Positions 1-9,504 of a DNA stretch of 64,000 bases are shown piece by piece (position 1 is the stretch's first letter; the number at the start of each line of letters is the position of its first letter). The notes beneath the pieces were generated by a model. It made no database searches, was not told where the DNA came from, and saw only the letters and a program-made list of their open reading frames with translations. The stretch is from contig JAGTWN010000004.1 in the NCBI GenBank assembly GCA_018842655.1, forward strand, positions 186,001-250,000, given 5' to 3'. The translations under genes and the position numbers were made by a program. The stretch is from Candidatus Pantoea haifensis (GTDB lineage Bacteria > Pseudomonadota > Gammaproteobacteria > Enterobacterales > Enterobacteriaceae).

Positions 1-764
1 GCGCGACACCGCTCGGCGTCTTTCTCTCGTTACGCCGCATGAGTCTGATTGGCGACGCGTTATCGCACGCTGTGCTGCCTGGCGCGGCAATTGGCTATTT
101 GATTTCAGGCCTTTCGCTGGTGGCCATGGGAACAGGAGGACTGATTGCGGGCTTAGCCGTCGCGCTGCTTTCAGGCGCAGTCAGTCGCTATACTCCGCTT
201 AAAGAAGATGCCAGCTTCGCTGGATTTTATCTTGGCTCGCTGGCGCTGGGCGTAACGCTGGTCTCGCTCCGGGGCTCAAGCGTCGATCTTCTGCACGTTT
301 TGTTTGGCTCGCTGTTAGCCGTAGATAATCCGGCATTACTCCTGGTTGGCGCAATTGCTGCTTTTACGTTGTTAGTGCTGGCGCTGATCTATCGCCCTTT
401 GGTTATTGATGCGTTTGACCCTGATTTTCTGCGTGCGCAGGGCAAATGGAGTGCGCCGCTGGTGCATGCGATTTTCCTGATGCTGGTGGTGTTGAATCTG
501 GTGGCGGGATTTCAGGTGCTCGGCACGCTTATGTCTGTGGGGCTGATGATATTACCTGCGGCCAGCGCGCGTTTCTGGAGCCGCCATCTTGCCGTTATGT
601 TGGGCATCGCCATGCTAGCGGCGGTGATGTCAGCTTTTACCGGACTGATCCTTTCCTGGCATTGCTCGCTTCCGGCCGGGCCGGCGGTAGTGCTGAGTGC
701 TGCCATTCTTTTCTTTCTCTCAATTTTGACAGGGCCGTGCGGTGGCATTTTGCGCCGCCATTGA
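1..764 (+). CDS. Zinc/manganese-type ABC transporter permease (5' end outside window)
   Basis: Membrane subunit of a metal-ion ABC importer of the ZnuB/SitC/MntB class (ABC-3 family). The frame is open from base 3, upstream of the first ATG at 39, and the residues before that ATG (LGVFLSLRRMSLIGDALSHA) are the conserved N-terminal part of the family, so the gene starts outside the window. About seven hydrophobic segments follow, with the family-typical stretch LGTLMSVGLMILPAASARFW near residue 180. It is 12 bp upstream of a cognate solute-binding protein gene, so the two form an operon; an ATPase gene probably lies further upstream. The neighbouring Zur-controlled genes favour zinc over manganese as substrate, which is inference. 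Confidence 0.88.
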   Translation, partial: ATPLGVFLSLRRMSLIGDALSHAVLPGAAIGYLISGLSLVAMGTGGLIAGLAVALLSGAVSRYTPLKEDASFAGFYLGSLALGVTLVSLRGSSVDLLHVLFGSLLAVDNPALLLVGAIAAFTLLVLALIYRPLVIDAFDPDFLRAQGKWSAPLVHAIFLMLVVLNLVAGFQVLGTLMSVGLMILPAASARFWSRHLAVMLGIAMLAAVMSAFTGLILSWHCSLPAGPAVVLSAAILFFLSILTGPCGGILRRH

Positions 765-776
765 TAAGGAGTAAAT

Positions 777-1654
777 ATGAAGTTGTTACCGATAAGTCTG
801 GCAATCGGCACATTGCTGATCAGCCCATTTTCGCTGGCGAAAACGGTGAATGTCGTGGCCAGTTTTACAGTGTTAGCCGACATAGTTAAGCAAATTGGCG
901 GTGAACAGGTGCAGGTCAAAAGCCTGGTCGGGCCAAACGGCGACCCGCATACTTTTGAGCCAACACCGCAAGACAGTCAGGCACTGGCTCAGGCTGATGT
1001 GGTTTTTATCAGTGGATTAGGATTAGAAGGGTGGATGGATCGCCTGGTCAGCGCGTCCGGTTACAAAGGCCAGCCGGTTATCGCTTCAGCCGGTATTACG
1101 ACACGCAGCATGGAAGAGGGGGTGAGCGCATCACCGATCCACACGCGTGGAACAGCATGCAAAATGGCGTAATTTATGCAACTAACGTCATGAATGCGTT
1201 GATTAAAGCCGATCCCGAAGAGCGCGCCGCTATTCGCCAGCGCGGTGAAAATTATATTCAGCAGTTGAAGACACTGGATAGCTGGGCAAAAACATCTTTC
1301 GAAGCGATTCCCGTCGCGAAGCGTAAAGTACTGACCAGCCACGATGCCTTCGGCTATTTTGGTCAGCGTTATGGCGTAACATTTCTCGCGCCGGTCGGTT
1401 TTTCCACTGAAGCGGAAGCCAGTGCCAGCGCCGTGGGTGGCTTGATTAACCAGTTGAAACAGCAGCATATCAGTAGCTATTTCATTGAGAATCAAACCGA
1501 TCCGCGTTTAGTTAAACAGATTGCCAGCGCAACGGGGGCACAGCCGGGCGGAGAACTCTATCCTGAAGCTTTATCTGTCGCTTCAGGTCCGGCAGCAACT
1601 TATGAAGCCGCGTTCAAACACAACGTTAATGCAATGCTGAGCAGCATGCGTTAG
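777..1654 (+). CDS. Periplasmic zinc/manganese-binding protein of the ABC importer (frameshifted in assembly)
   Basis: Cluster A-I metal-binding protein (ZnuA/SitA/MntA family) that hands a divalent cation to the adjacent permease. It starts at ATG 777 after the ribosome site AAGGAG, with a signal peptide (MKLLPISLAIGTLLISPFSLA). Expected metal ligands are visible: the His of GDPHTFEP, the His of DPHAW, and a C-terminal acidic site (NQTDPRLVKQI). There is no long His-rich loop as in E. coli ZnuA, so the metal is not certain. The frame breaks at the G-run 1118-1122; one extra G joins EEGGERITDPHAW without loss of any conserved residue. Full length would be about 292 residues, normal for the family. 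Confidence 0.85.
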
Positions 1655-1662
1655 GCAAAAAA

Positions 1663-1681
1663 GGCCGGGAATTTCCCGGCC
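1663..1681 (-). terminator. Intrinsic terminator between the metal importer and rpmJ2
   Basis: Stem GGCCGGGAA/TTCCCGGCC, flanked on its left by six A residues that read as a T-tract on the minus strand. It therefore fits the rpmE2-rpmJ2 transcript best and may stop the importer transcript from the other side. Confidence 0.75.
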
Positions 1682-1700
1682 AGTCATCACGACACGCTGA

Positions 1701-1838
1701 TTATTTTTTCTTTCTTCCCTGTACCGCTTTAAACCGCGGATTCGATTTACAGATCACGTAAACGCGACCGTGGCGACGCACGACTTTGCAGTCTCTGTGA
1801 CGATTCTTAGCCGAACGCAGCGAACTCAGTACCTGCAT
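1701..1838 (-). CDS. rpmJ2: Type B 50S ribosomal protein L36 (zinc-independent paralogue)
   Basis: A 45-residue protein beginning [17 protein letters not shown] and ending [10 protein letters not shown], clearly the YkgO/L36B paralogue. The standard L36 carries a zinc ribbon; this form lacks the complete Cys/His set and replaces it in ribosomes when zinc is scarce, freeing zinc. It is too short to be found by length filters. It lies 11 bp after rpmE2 with its own ribosome site (AAGGAGG) and shares the Zur-controlled promoter. It ends just before a terminator. Confidence 0.93.
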   Translation of the reverse strand: MQVLSSLRSAKNRHRDCKVVRRHGRVYVICKSNPRFKAVQGRKKK

Positions 1839-1849
1839 AATTTCCTCCT

Positions 1850-2103
1850 TTAATTACGACCCAAAAAGCGACCAAAACGCTGATTAAAGCGTGCAGTACT
1901 GCCTTCTTTCGTAAAATCTTTCTGCTTACCGGTGTAATGCACGTGGGATGCGGAAGAGACATCAAGTGTGACGTACGGCAGCGTTTCCCTTCAAACTCAA
2001 CGGTACGATCAGTTTTAATGGTCGAACCGATTTTGAACCAGGCATCAGCTGACGTGTCATGAAACACAACCGGACGATAGTGTGGATGAATAGTGGTTTT
2101 CAT
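1850..2103 (-). CDS. rpmE2: Type B 50S ribosomal protein L31 (frameshifted in assembly)
   Basis: YkgM/L31B, the zinc-free paralogue of ribosomal protein L31. The N-terminal part ([20 protein letters not shown]) and, in another frame, the C-terminal part ([14 protein letters not shown]) match the family well. The frame change maps to the AAA run (minus strand) at 1984-1986; one extra A gives [20 protein letters not shown] and a protein of about 84 residues. There are no CxxC zinc motifs, as expected for the B form. It is the first gene of the Zur-controlled pair with rpmJ2. Under zinc starvation L31B displaces zinc-bearing L31 in the ribosome. Confidence 0.9.
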
Positions 2104-2122
2104 AATCTCACCTTTATGTGAT

Positions 2123-2135
2123 GTTATAATATAAC
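2123..2135 (-). promoter_or_regulatory. Zur operator upstream of rpmE2-rpmJ2
   Basis: The 13-bp inverted repeat GTTATAATATAAC is perfect about a central base and matches the core of the enterobacterial Zur box (GTTATANTATAAC). It sits 20-32 bp upstream of the rpmE2 start, where it would overlap the promoter. Zinc-loaded Zur is expected to repress the two ribosomal genes. Confidence 0.85.
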
Positions 2136-2212
2136 AAAGGTTATGCGCCGATCTTTTTGCGATTGCAACGTCAGGCTGAACAGCGAGGAAAGAGAGAAGG
2201 AAACGCGGGTAA

Positions 2213-2236
2213 AAAAGGCCGCTTGCGCGGCCTTTT
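2213..2236. terminator. Bidirectional intrinsic terminator downstream of acrB
   Basis: Stem AAAAGGCCGC/GCGGCCTTTT with a TTGC loop. The A-tract and T-tract make it functional on either strand; its obvious client is acrB on the minus strand. Confidence 0.75.
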
Positions 2237-2247
2237 GACATCACACT

Positions 2248-5200
2248 TTAATGTGACTGGGAATGTTCAACCGGATGGCCTTTTTCCAGTTCAGTTTTAT
2301 TCTTGCCAAAGCGACGACGCACCACGACAAAGAATACCGGAACAAAGAAAATCGCCAGTGCAGTCGCGGTGACCATGCCGCCCATTACGCCTGTACCTAC
2401 GGCGTTCTGTGCACCTGAACCCGCGCCAGTACTGATCGCCAGTGGCATAACACCGAGGATGAATGCCAGCGAGGTCATCAGGATTGGACGCAGACGCATA
2501 CGCGAGGCTTCCAGGGTCGCTTCCACCAGACCTTTACCTTCCTTCTCCATCAAATCTTTAGCAAATTCAACGATCAGGATGGCGTTCTTCGCCGAAAGAC
2601 CTATGGTTGTCAACAGCCCCACAACAAAGTAAACGTCATTGCTGAGCCCACGCACGGTAGTAAATATCAGCGCCCCGATAACACCGAGCGGCACGACCAG
2701 CATGACCGAGAACGGAATCGACCAGCTTTCGTACAATGCGGCCAGACACAGGAACACCACAATCAGTGAAATGGCATACAGAGCCGGAGCCTGGTTGCCA
2801 GAGAGACGTTCCTGATAAGACATCCCTGTCCAGTCATAACCGATGCCGGTTGGCAGCTTCGAGGCGAGTTGCTCCATCAGCAGCATTGCGTCACCCGAGC
2901 TTTTGCCTGGCGCAGCCTGACCGAGGATCTCCATCGAAGGCAAACCGTTATAGCGTTCAAGACGCGGTGAACCGTACTGCCATTTCGCTGACGAGAAGGC
3001 AGAGAAGGGCACCATGTTGCCGCTGCTGTTACGCACATACCATTTGCTGATGTCGTCCGGCAGCATACGAGAATTCGCCTGACCCATCACATAGACTTTC
3101 TTCACACGCCCACGATCAATAAAGTCGTTAACGTATGATCCCCCCATGATGCGCCCAGCGTGGTGTTGATATCGCTCAAGGATACGCCTAACGCCTGCGC
3201 TTTCTCCTGATCGATGATCAGTTTGTACTGCGGCGTATCTTCAAGGCCGTTAGGACGCACGCCAACCAGGGTATCTGAATGCTGTGCCACCATACCAAAC
3301 AGCTGATTACGCGCGGCTGTGAGTTTGTCATGGCCAAGGTTACCCTGATCAATCAGCTCGAAGTCGAAACCGGTAGCATTACCCAGTTCGATAATCGCTG
3401 GCAGGTTAAACGGAATAACCATCGCATCTTTGATTTCGCCCAGCGCCTTCATGGCACGGCCGGCAATCGCAGGCACTTTCAGCTCGCTGCCCGCACGTTC
3501 TTCCCACGGTTTAAGACTAACAAACGCAATACCGGTGTTCTGACCACGACCCGCAAAGCCGAAGCCGTTAACGGTAAACACCGAGTTAACGCTGTCTTTC
3601 TCTTTGGTCAGGAAGTAATCCGTCACCTGATCCAGCACTTTCTGCGTACGCTCTTGCGTAGCACCAGCAGGTAGCTGCGCCTGTGTCAGCAGCAAGCCCT
3701 GATCTTCTTCCGGCAGGAAGGAGGTGGGTAAACGCAGGAACAGATAAGCCATACCCACCACAATGACCAGGTAGATCACCAGATAACGCCCGGTGCTGCG
3801 AACAATGTGGCCTACGCTGTCAACATAATGGTTAGTGCTCTTATCGAACAGGCGGTTAAACCAGCCAAAGAAACCGGTGGTTTTACCGTGGCTGCCTTTT
3901 TCCACCGGCTTCAGCATGGTGGCACAAAGCGCAGGCGTCAGAATCAAGGCAACCAGCACTGACAGCGCCATCGCGGAAACGATGGTAATAGAGAACTGTC
4001 GATAAATAACGCCGGTTGACCCGCCAAAGAAAGCCATCGGCACAAATACCGCTGACAACACCAGTGCGATACCGACCAGCGCGCCCTGAATCTGCTCCAT
4101 TGACTTGCGAGTGGCTTCTTTTGGCGGCAAACCCTCTTCCGCCATTACACGCTCAACGTTTTCGACCACCACGATGGCGTCATCCACCAACAAGCCGATG
4201 GCAAGCACCATTCCGAACATTGTCAGGGTGTTTATTGAGTAGCCGAAGGCGCTAATGATGGCAAAGGTACCCAATAACACAACCGGAACCGCAATGGTTG
4301 GGATCAGCGTGGCGCGGAAGTTCTGCAGGAACAGATACATGACCAGGAACACCAGTACGATCGCCTCGAACAGCGTTTTCACCACTTCGAAGATTGAAAT
4401 CTTCACGAACGGCGTGGTGTCGTACGGATAAACGATTTTCATTCCTGCCGGGAAGAAGGGTTCCAGCTGAGCCAGCTGCGCTTTTACGGCTGCCGCTGTA
4501 TCCAGCGCGTTCGCTCCGGTAGCCAGCTTAATACCGATACCGGAAGCGGGTTTGCCGTTGTAGCGAGCAATGATCTCGTAGTTCTCACCACCGAGTTCAA
4601 TTTTAGCCACATCACGCAGGCGCACTTGCGAACCGTCAGTATTAACTTTCAGCAGAATGTTGCCGAACTCTTCCGTAGAGGTCAGTCGCGTTTGCGCAAT
4701 AATTGATGCGTTAAGCTGCTGACCTGGTGCAGGTGGCGTCCCGCCTAACTGACCGGCAGCCACCTGGGCGTTCTGGGTTTGCAGTGCGCTAATCACATCA
4801 ACCGGCGTGAGCTGGTAGTTATTCAGCTTATGCGGATCCATCCAGATGCGCATTGCATACTGCGCACCAAACACCTGCGTATCACCTACACCTGTTGTAC
4901 GGCTGATTGGGTCTTTAATGTTTGAAGCAACATAATCAGAAATATCATTCTGCGTCATGCTGTCATCTTCACTAATAAAACCCGCAACCATCAGGAAGCT
5001 ACTGGAGGATTTTTGAACCTGAATCCCCTGTTGTTGCACTTCCTGCGGCAGCAGCGGCATCGCCAACTGTAGCTTATTCTGCACCTGTACCTGAGCGATG
5101 TCAGGATCGGTGCCAGACTGGAAAGAGATCGTGAGCTGCAGCGTACCGGAAGAGTCACTGCTCGAGGACATATACATCAGCCCATCGATACCGTTCATGT

Positions 5201-5402
5201 TTTGCTCAATAACCTGGGTTACTGAGTCTTGCAGCGTTTTCGCATCCGCACCTGGGTAGGTTGCTCGAATCTGTACTGCCGGCGGCGCAACGTTCGGATA
5301 TTGCTCGATAGGCAGATTAAGAATCGATAGCGCACCAGCCAACATGATGATGATGGCGATGACCCACGCAAAGATGGGACGATCGATAAAGAACTTAGCC
5401 AT
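2248..5402 (-). CDS. acrB: RND multidrug efflux transporter AcrB (frameshifted in assembly)
   Basis: Inner-membrane proton/drug antiporter of the AcrAB-TolC tripartite pump. It starts [20 protein letters not shown] and keeps the transmembrane-4 proton-relay pair in [18 protein letters not shown], the large periplasmic loops, and the TM10-12 region ending with [14 protein letters not shown]. The reading frame breaks at the C-run 3140-3145 (G on the coding strand): seven instead of six restores [20 protein letters not shown], which is invariant in close homologues. Full length would be about 1051 residues, usual for AcrB. It is 16 bp downstream of acrA, in one operon controlled by AcrR. Confidence 0.95.
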
Positions 5403-5418
5403 GTATCAACGGCTCCTG

Positions 5419-6621
5419 TTATGACGATGATTTTTCAGACTGCGCCTGCGATTGTGATTCTGGCGCGGCTTTAGCATCGTCTGAGACTTCTTGTGGCGTA
5501 ACCTGAGCGCCCGGTTTTGCACGTTGCAGACCGGTGCTGATGACACGCTCACCCGGTTTCACCCCATCCGTAACCAGCCATTTATCGCCGATAGCCTGAG
5601 CCGCCGTAATGGAACGCGATTCTACTTTGTTATCTGCGCCAACAACCATGACGGTTGCCTGACCTGTTGGGGTACGTGCGACCGCCTGTTGTGGCACCAG
5701 CAGGGCGTTCGGGTTAGTGCCTTCATCCAGACGCGCACGAACAAACATGCCCGGCAGCAGTCGGTGATCGGGGTTCGGGAAAATAGCGCGCAGGGTAATC
5801 GAACCGGTTGTCTCGTCAACGGTCACGTCGGAAAATTCTAACGTACCCGGCTGCGAGTAGCTGCTGCCGTCCTGCATTAACAGGGTGACATTCGCTTTAC
5901 CGTCGTTTTGCTTCAGCTTGCCAGATTCCAGTTCTGCGCGCAGGCGCATAAAATCATCGCTGGATTGCGTTACATCAACGTACATTGGGTCAAGTTGTTG
6001 CACTGTAGCCAGCGCGGTTGTCTGGGCGCTTTGCACTAACGCACCTTCAGTAACGGACGATTTACCAATACGACCGCTAATAGGCGAGGTCACTTTGGTA
6101 TAGGCCAGGTTAATGCGGGCCGTTTCGACATTCGCTTTAGCAGCCTGAACCGCAGCATCATTCTGTGCAGCAGTCGCAACAGCGGTATCGTAATCCTGCT
6201 GACTGATGTACTTCGTGCCGAGCAACGGCTTATAACGCTTAACGGTAAGCTGAGCGATACGTGCATTTGCTTCCGCCTGTGCCAGATCGCCTTTGGCACT
6301 GTTATAGGAGGCCTGATACGTCGCCGGATCGATCTGATAAAGCGACTGACCCGCTTTAACGTCACTGCCTTCAACAAAATTACGCTTTAAAATGATACCG
6401 GAAACTTGAGGACGTACTTCAGCCACGCGAAACGCGGAAGTCCTGCCTGGCAATTCGGTAGAAATTTTTAAAGGTTCGTTTTTTAACGTAACGACACCTA
6501 CTTCAGGCGGTTGTTGTTGGGCGGCTTGCTCGGATTTACTATCATCACATCCTGTTAACAAAAAGCTGCCTGAGAGCATCAGGGCGGCCGCCAGAGGCGA
6601 TAATCCTCTGATTTTATTCAT
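5419..6621 (-). CDS. acrA: AcrA periplasmic adaptor lipoprotein of the AcrAB-TolC pump
   Basis: Membrane-fusion protein linking AcrB to TolC. The start is ATG 6621 (MNKIRGLSPLAAALMLSGSF); the upstream in-frame ATG at 6648 would place nine extra residues before the signal sequence. The lipobox LTGC gives a lipidated Cys. The HlyD-type lipoyl half-motifs (GVVTLKNEPLKISTELPGRT; TEGALVQS), the alpha-hairpin (QAEANARIAQLTVKRYKPLL) and the beta-barrel domain are all present. The C-terminal tail is rich in Ser, Gln and Glu. The gene is intact, about 400 residues, and divergent from acrR. Confidence 0.96.
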   Translation of the reverse strand: MNKIRGLSPLAAALMLSGSFLLTGCDDSKSEQAAQQQPPEVGVVTLKNEPLKISTELPGRTSAFRVAEVRPQVSGIILKRNFVEGSDVKAGQSLYQIDPATYQASYNSAKGDLAQAEANARIAQLTVKRYKPLLGTKYISQQDYDTAVATAAQNDAAVQAAKANVETARINLAYTKVTSPISGRIGKSSVTEGALVQSAQTTALATVQQLDPMYVDVTQSSDDFMRLRAELESGKLKQNDGKANVTLLMQDGSSYSQPGTLEFSDVTVDETTGSITLRAIFPNPDHRLLPGMFVRARLDEGTNPNALLVPQQAVARTPTGQATVMVVGADNKVESRSITAAQAIGDKWLVTDGVKPGERVISTGLQRAKPGAQVTPQEVSDDAKAAPESQSQAQSEKSSS

Positions 6622-6710
6622 AAATAAACCTCTAGTGTCCGATATCAAATGATCAATGGATCACAAACCGAAGAACCCATTGCTGCGTCAAATCGCGGGT
6701 CGTGCTATGG

Positions 6711-6734
6711 TACATACATTCATAAATGTATGTA
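6711..6734. promoter_or_regulatory. AcrR operator
   Basis: A 24-bp palindrome with 10-bp arms TACATACATT/AATGTATGTA around CATA, practically the E. coli AcrR binding site. It lies between the divergent acrA and acrR starts (29 bp from acrR), so AcrR can repress both. Confidence 0.92.
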
Positions 6735-6762
6735 AACTTGCTGGTTTGTAAAAAAGTTCTCT

Positions 6763-7401
6763 ATGGCACGAAAAACCAAAGCGCAAGCACTTGAAACGCG
6801 ACATCAAATTTTAAATGCCGCTGTCATTCTGTTTTCTCAACAGGGTGTTTCTGCCACCTCACTCGCAGATATTGCTGCCGCTGCAAATGTCACGCGGGGC
6901 GCCATCTATTGGCATTTCAAAAACAAAGCCGATGTTTTGCATGAAATCTGGTTACGCTGCGACGCCGGGCTTGATGACGTGGAACTTGAGTATCAAACAA
7001 AATATCCCGGTGATCCACTTTCTGTATTGCGGGCAATGTTAGTCTATATCTTTGAAGCCACAGCAAAGGATCCACAACGTCGCGCGTTGATGGAGATCAT
7101 TTTTCACAAGTGCGAATTTGTCGGTGAAATGGCTGCACTTAAAAATATCCAGCAAAGTTTGCTGCTTGAATGTTACGACAAAATTGAAGACGTGCTGCGT
7201 CAATGTATCGAGGCTGAACAATTACCGCCACATCTTAATACACGCCAGGCGGCGCTTATTATGCGGGGTTACGTTAATGGTATGATGGAAAGCTGGCTGT
7301 TTACGCCAGAAAGCTTTGATTTAGCGCAGGATGCCCCGCAGTTGGTTGAAGCCTTTATTGATATGCTGCGCTTAAGCCCAACCTTAACCACGCCGCCCTA
7401 A
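6763..7401 (+). CDS. acrR: TetR-family repressor AcrR
   Basis: Repressor of acrAB and of itself, released by many pump substrates. The 212-residue protein has an N-terminal helix-turn-helix (residues about 10-55, with [20 protein letters not shown]) and a C-terminal ligand-binding domain typical of AcrR. It is divergent from acrAB and overlaps the end of the convergent rsmS gene by 4 bp. In E. coli mscK follows acrR; here it is absent. Confidence 0.95.
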   Translation: MARKTKAQALETRHQILNAAVILFSQQGVSATSLADIAAAANVTRGAIYWHFKNKADVLHEIWLRCDAGLDDVELEYQTKYPGDPLSVLRAMLVYIFEATAKDPQRRALMEIIFHKCEFVGEMAALKNIQQSLLLECYDKIEDVLRQCIEAEQLPPHLNTRQAALIMRGYVNGMMESWLFTPESFDLAQDAPQLVEAFIDMLRLSPTLTTPP

Positions 7402-7553
7402 GCCGGGGAGGCTGCGTCGCGCTTCTTCTCATAATCACGTTGCACGATAGCCAGTGCGGACAACACGGTTTCAACCGGAAGTTGGTGTTCTTCTAATAGC
7501 TGGATCAAATCCACCGCCAGTTTGACATCGTCAGGGGCATTTTCCAGAGACAT
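7398..7553 (-). CDS. rsmS: Small protein RsmS (YbaM)
   Basis: A 51-residue protein, [20 protein letters not shown] followed by [13 protein letters not shown] in slightly varied form, close to E. coli YbaM. In Pectobacterium the homologue is described as a regulator of secondary metabolism (RsmS), and it sits beside priC as here. The start is ATG 7553 with an upstream GGAGA; the longer in-frame extension to 7631 does not resemble the family. The stop overlaps the acrR stop on the other strand. Confidence 0.87.
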   Translation of the reverse strand: MSLENAPDDVKLAVDLIQLLEEHQLPVETVLSALAIVQRDYEKKRDAASPA

Positions 7554-7682
7554 TTTCTCTCCTAAACAACATTTTTCGTCGCCTGCAGCAACATTACCTG
7601 TGGCGTAATGCACACTTATCCCTCGCGTCATTATCCAGTATAGAAGGGATTAGTTTTGGAGAGCGGAGAGATTTGCCGCGCG

Positions 7683-8207
7683 CTAGTCGCGACCTTGTAA
7701 TGATAATGCCCACTCAACAGAACGAATTGCTTGTCGGCAGCGTGCCATCCGACCTTCCAGAATCTCAAGGTCCTTTTTCAGTTGTTGCTGTACCGCCAGC
7801 GTCTCAGCTTCTGCCAGTCGCTGTTCACGTTGATCGATCATCACCTGCAAGCGTCGCTCATATTCACGATACTCCTGATATTTCGTTTCACGCGGGTGAC
7901 GTTGCGGTTGCTCACGACGAAGGCGTAATTGTTGCGTACTGGCTTCACGTTGCAGAGCAGCGATTTGATCCACGAGGCGTTCAGCGAGCCACGCGCTGCG
8001 TATAACATCATCTTTATCCACGCAGAGGCGCTGGAAATTCTGCTCTATTTCCTGCAAATAATCAGCCAGTCGCGTGCCTTTGCACTGAAATAAGTGGCTG
8101 TCAAAACGCGGCAGGCGGCATTGACCATCGGGATGTTGGGCTATCTCCTGACGCAAAGTCTGGATGCAAAGACTGAGTCGCTGCTGAACGGAGGTGAGAC
8201 TCATCAT
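7683..8207 (-). CDS. priC: Primosomal replication protein N'' (PriC)
   Basis: Replication-restart protein that helps load DnaB at stalled forks. The protein of 174 residues is Arg/Gln-rich and helical (QEYREYERRLQVMIDQREQR), matching PriC in length and in the conserved N-terminal motif (PRFDSHLFQCKGTRLADYLQ). Translation may start at either of two tandem ATG codons (8207 or 8204). It lies between rsmS and the divergent ybaN, the normal enterobacterial context. Confidence 0.9.
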   Translation of the reverse strand: MMSLTSVQQRLSLCIQTLRQEIAQHPDGQCRLPRFDSHLFQCKGTRLADYLQEIEQNFQRLCVDKDDVIRSAWLAERLVDQIAALQREASTQQLRLRREQPQRHPRETKYQEYREYERRLQVMIDQREQRLAEAETLAVQQQLKKDLEILEGRMARCRQAIRSVEWALSLQGRD

Positions 8208-8261
8208 GTGCCACTTAACTGTGATAACGTGTGCGGATTAAAGAAATGTTGGGCGGTATTC

Positions 8262-8651
8262 ATGCAACGCATTGTATTATTGACCCTCGGCTGGCTGGCG
8301 ATAGTGCTGGGCACGTTGGGTATTGTATTACCTTTATTACCCACTACGCCATTTGTGCTGCTGGCTGCCTGGTGTTTTGCCCGATCATCGCCGCGTTTTC
8401 ATCACTGGCTGCTGTGGCACTCGCCGTTTGGCCGTTATATTCGGCACTGGCAGCAACATCGCGCTATGCCACCAGGCGCAAAATCTCGAGCTATCCTGCT
8501 GATAATAATCACCTTTGCTATTTCGATCGCCTTAGTGCATATCCTTTGGGTGCGCATAATGCTGTTGGTGATGTTAGGCCTGTTGGTGGTATTTATGTGG
8601 CGCATTCCTGTGGTGGCAGAAACAACAGACGAGCACCCGCCGCCGCGATAA
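8262..8651 (+). CDS. ybaN: Inner membrane protein YbaN (DUF454)
   Basis: A 129-residue membrane protein of unknown function with the DUF454 hallmark GTLGIVLPLLPTTPFVLLAA, followed by a CFARSSPRFHHWLL segment and two more hydrophobic helices. I chose ATG 8262 because the family starts with this hydrophobic segment; an upstream in-frame extension overlaps priC on the other strand. It sits between priC and apt as in E. coli. Confidence 0.87.
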   Translation: MQRIVLLTLGWLAIVLGTLGIVLPLLPTTPFVLLAAWCFARSSPRFHHWLLWHSPFGRYIRHWQQHRAMPPGAKSRAILLIIITFAISIALVHILWVRIMLLVMLGLLVVFMWRIPVVAETTDEHPPPR

Positions 8652-8794
8652 AGTTGCATTTATCCGACCATTTGCTTAGATTTGGGCGTCTTCGTGCGTG
8701 GCTTCCCTTGTGAAAACTCTCCCGCTGAACCTTTTATCAGGTATTGGCGCTATAGAAGTTGCGCGAAACAGAATTTTTTACCAGGCGTAACATT

Positions 8795-9346
8795 ATGACT
8801 GACACTGCGCAGCAGCTTGAATACATTAAAAACAGCATCCAGAGTATCCCTGATTATCCGAAGCCGGGAATTGTGTTCCGCGACGTCACCAGTTTGCTGG
8901 AAGATCCAGAAGCCTATGCCGCGACCATCGCCTTACTGGTTGATCGCTATCGTGACAAAGGCATCACCAAAGTAGTGGGAACGGAAGCGCGTGGTTTTCT
9001 GTTCGGAGCGCCTGTTGCTTTAGCACTGGGCGTCGGGTTTGTGCCAGTGCGTAAACCAGGCAAATTGCCGCGTGAAACGTTTAGCGAAACCTACGATCTG
9101 GAGTACGGTAGCGATCAACTAGAACTGCATAAAGATGCTATTAAGCCAGGCGATGTCGTGCTGGTGGTTGACGATTTACTGGCAACCGGCGGCACTATCG
9201 AAGCGACCGTTAAACTGATTCGCCGTGCAGGCGGTGAAGTCAAAGATGCGGCGTTTGTTATCAATCTGTTTGATTTAACAGGCGAAACACGCCTGAAAGC
9301 ACTGGGTCTCGAGTGCTACAGCCTGGTCAATTTCCCCGGCCACTAA
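8795..9346 (+). CDS. apt: Adenine phosphoribosyltransferase
   Basis: Cytoplasmic purine-salvage enzyme converting adenine and PRPP to AMP. The 183-residue protein carries the PRPP-binding motif [17 protein letters not shown] (about residues 123-139) and the type I phosphoribosyltransferase core ([10 protein letters not shown]). The start at ATG 8795 ([20 protein letters not shown]) agrees with homologues; 12 upstream in-frame codons do not. It precedes dnaX, in the conserved order. Confidence 0.95.
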   Translation: MTDTAQQLEYIKNSIQSIPDYPKPGIVFRDVTSLLEDPEAYAATIALLVDRYRDKGITKVVGTEARGFLFGAPVALALGVGFVPVRKPGKLPRETFSETYDLEYGSDQLELHKDAIKPGDVVLVVDDLLATGGTIEATVKLIRRAGGEVKDAAFVINLFDLTGETRLKALGLECYSLVNFPGH

Positions 9347-9354
9347 ACGGTTCT

Positions 9355-9382
9355 GCGGGCCTCGCGATATCCTGAGGCCCGC
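9355..9382 (+). terminator. Stem-loop after apt
   Basis: Perfect 9-bp stem GCGGGCCTC/GAGGCCCGC directly after the apt stop. There is no clear T-tract, so it may be a weak terminator or an mRNA 3'-end structure. Confidence 0.5.
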
Positions 9383-9504
9383 AAGTCTGCTCTCGCGATA
9401 ACCAGTGATAGGCAGATGCCTGTCTCGCTGTTAGACTACTGCAATGATATACAGGGGTTGCAGAAGGCTGCACTCACCTTTCCATCCAAATCCGTCGAAT
9501 CCAC

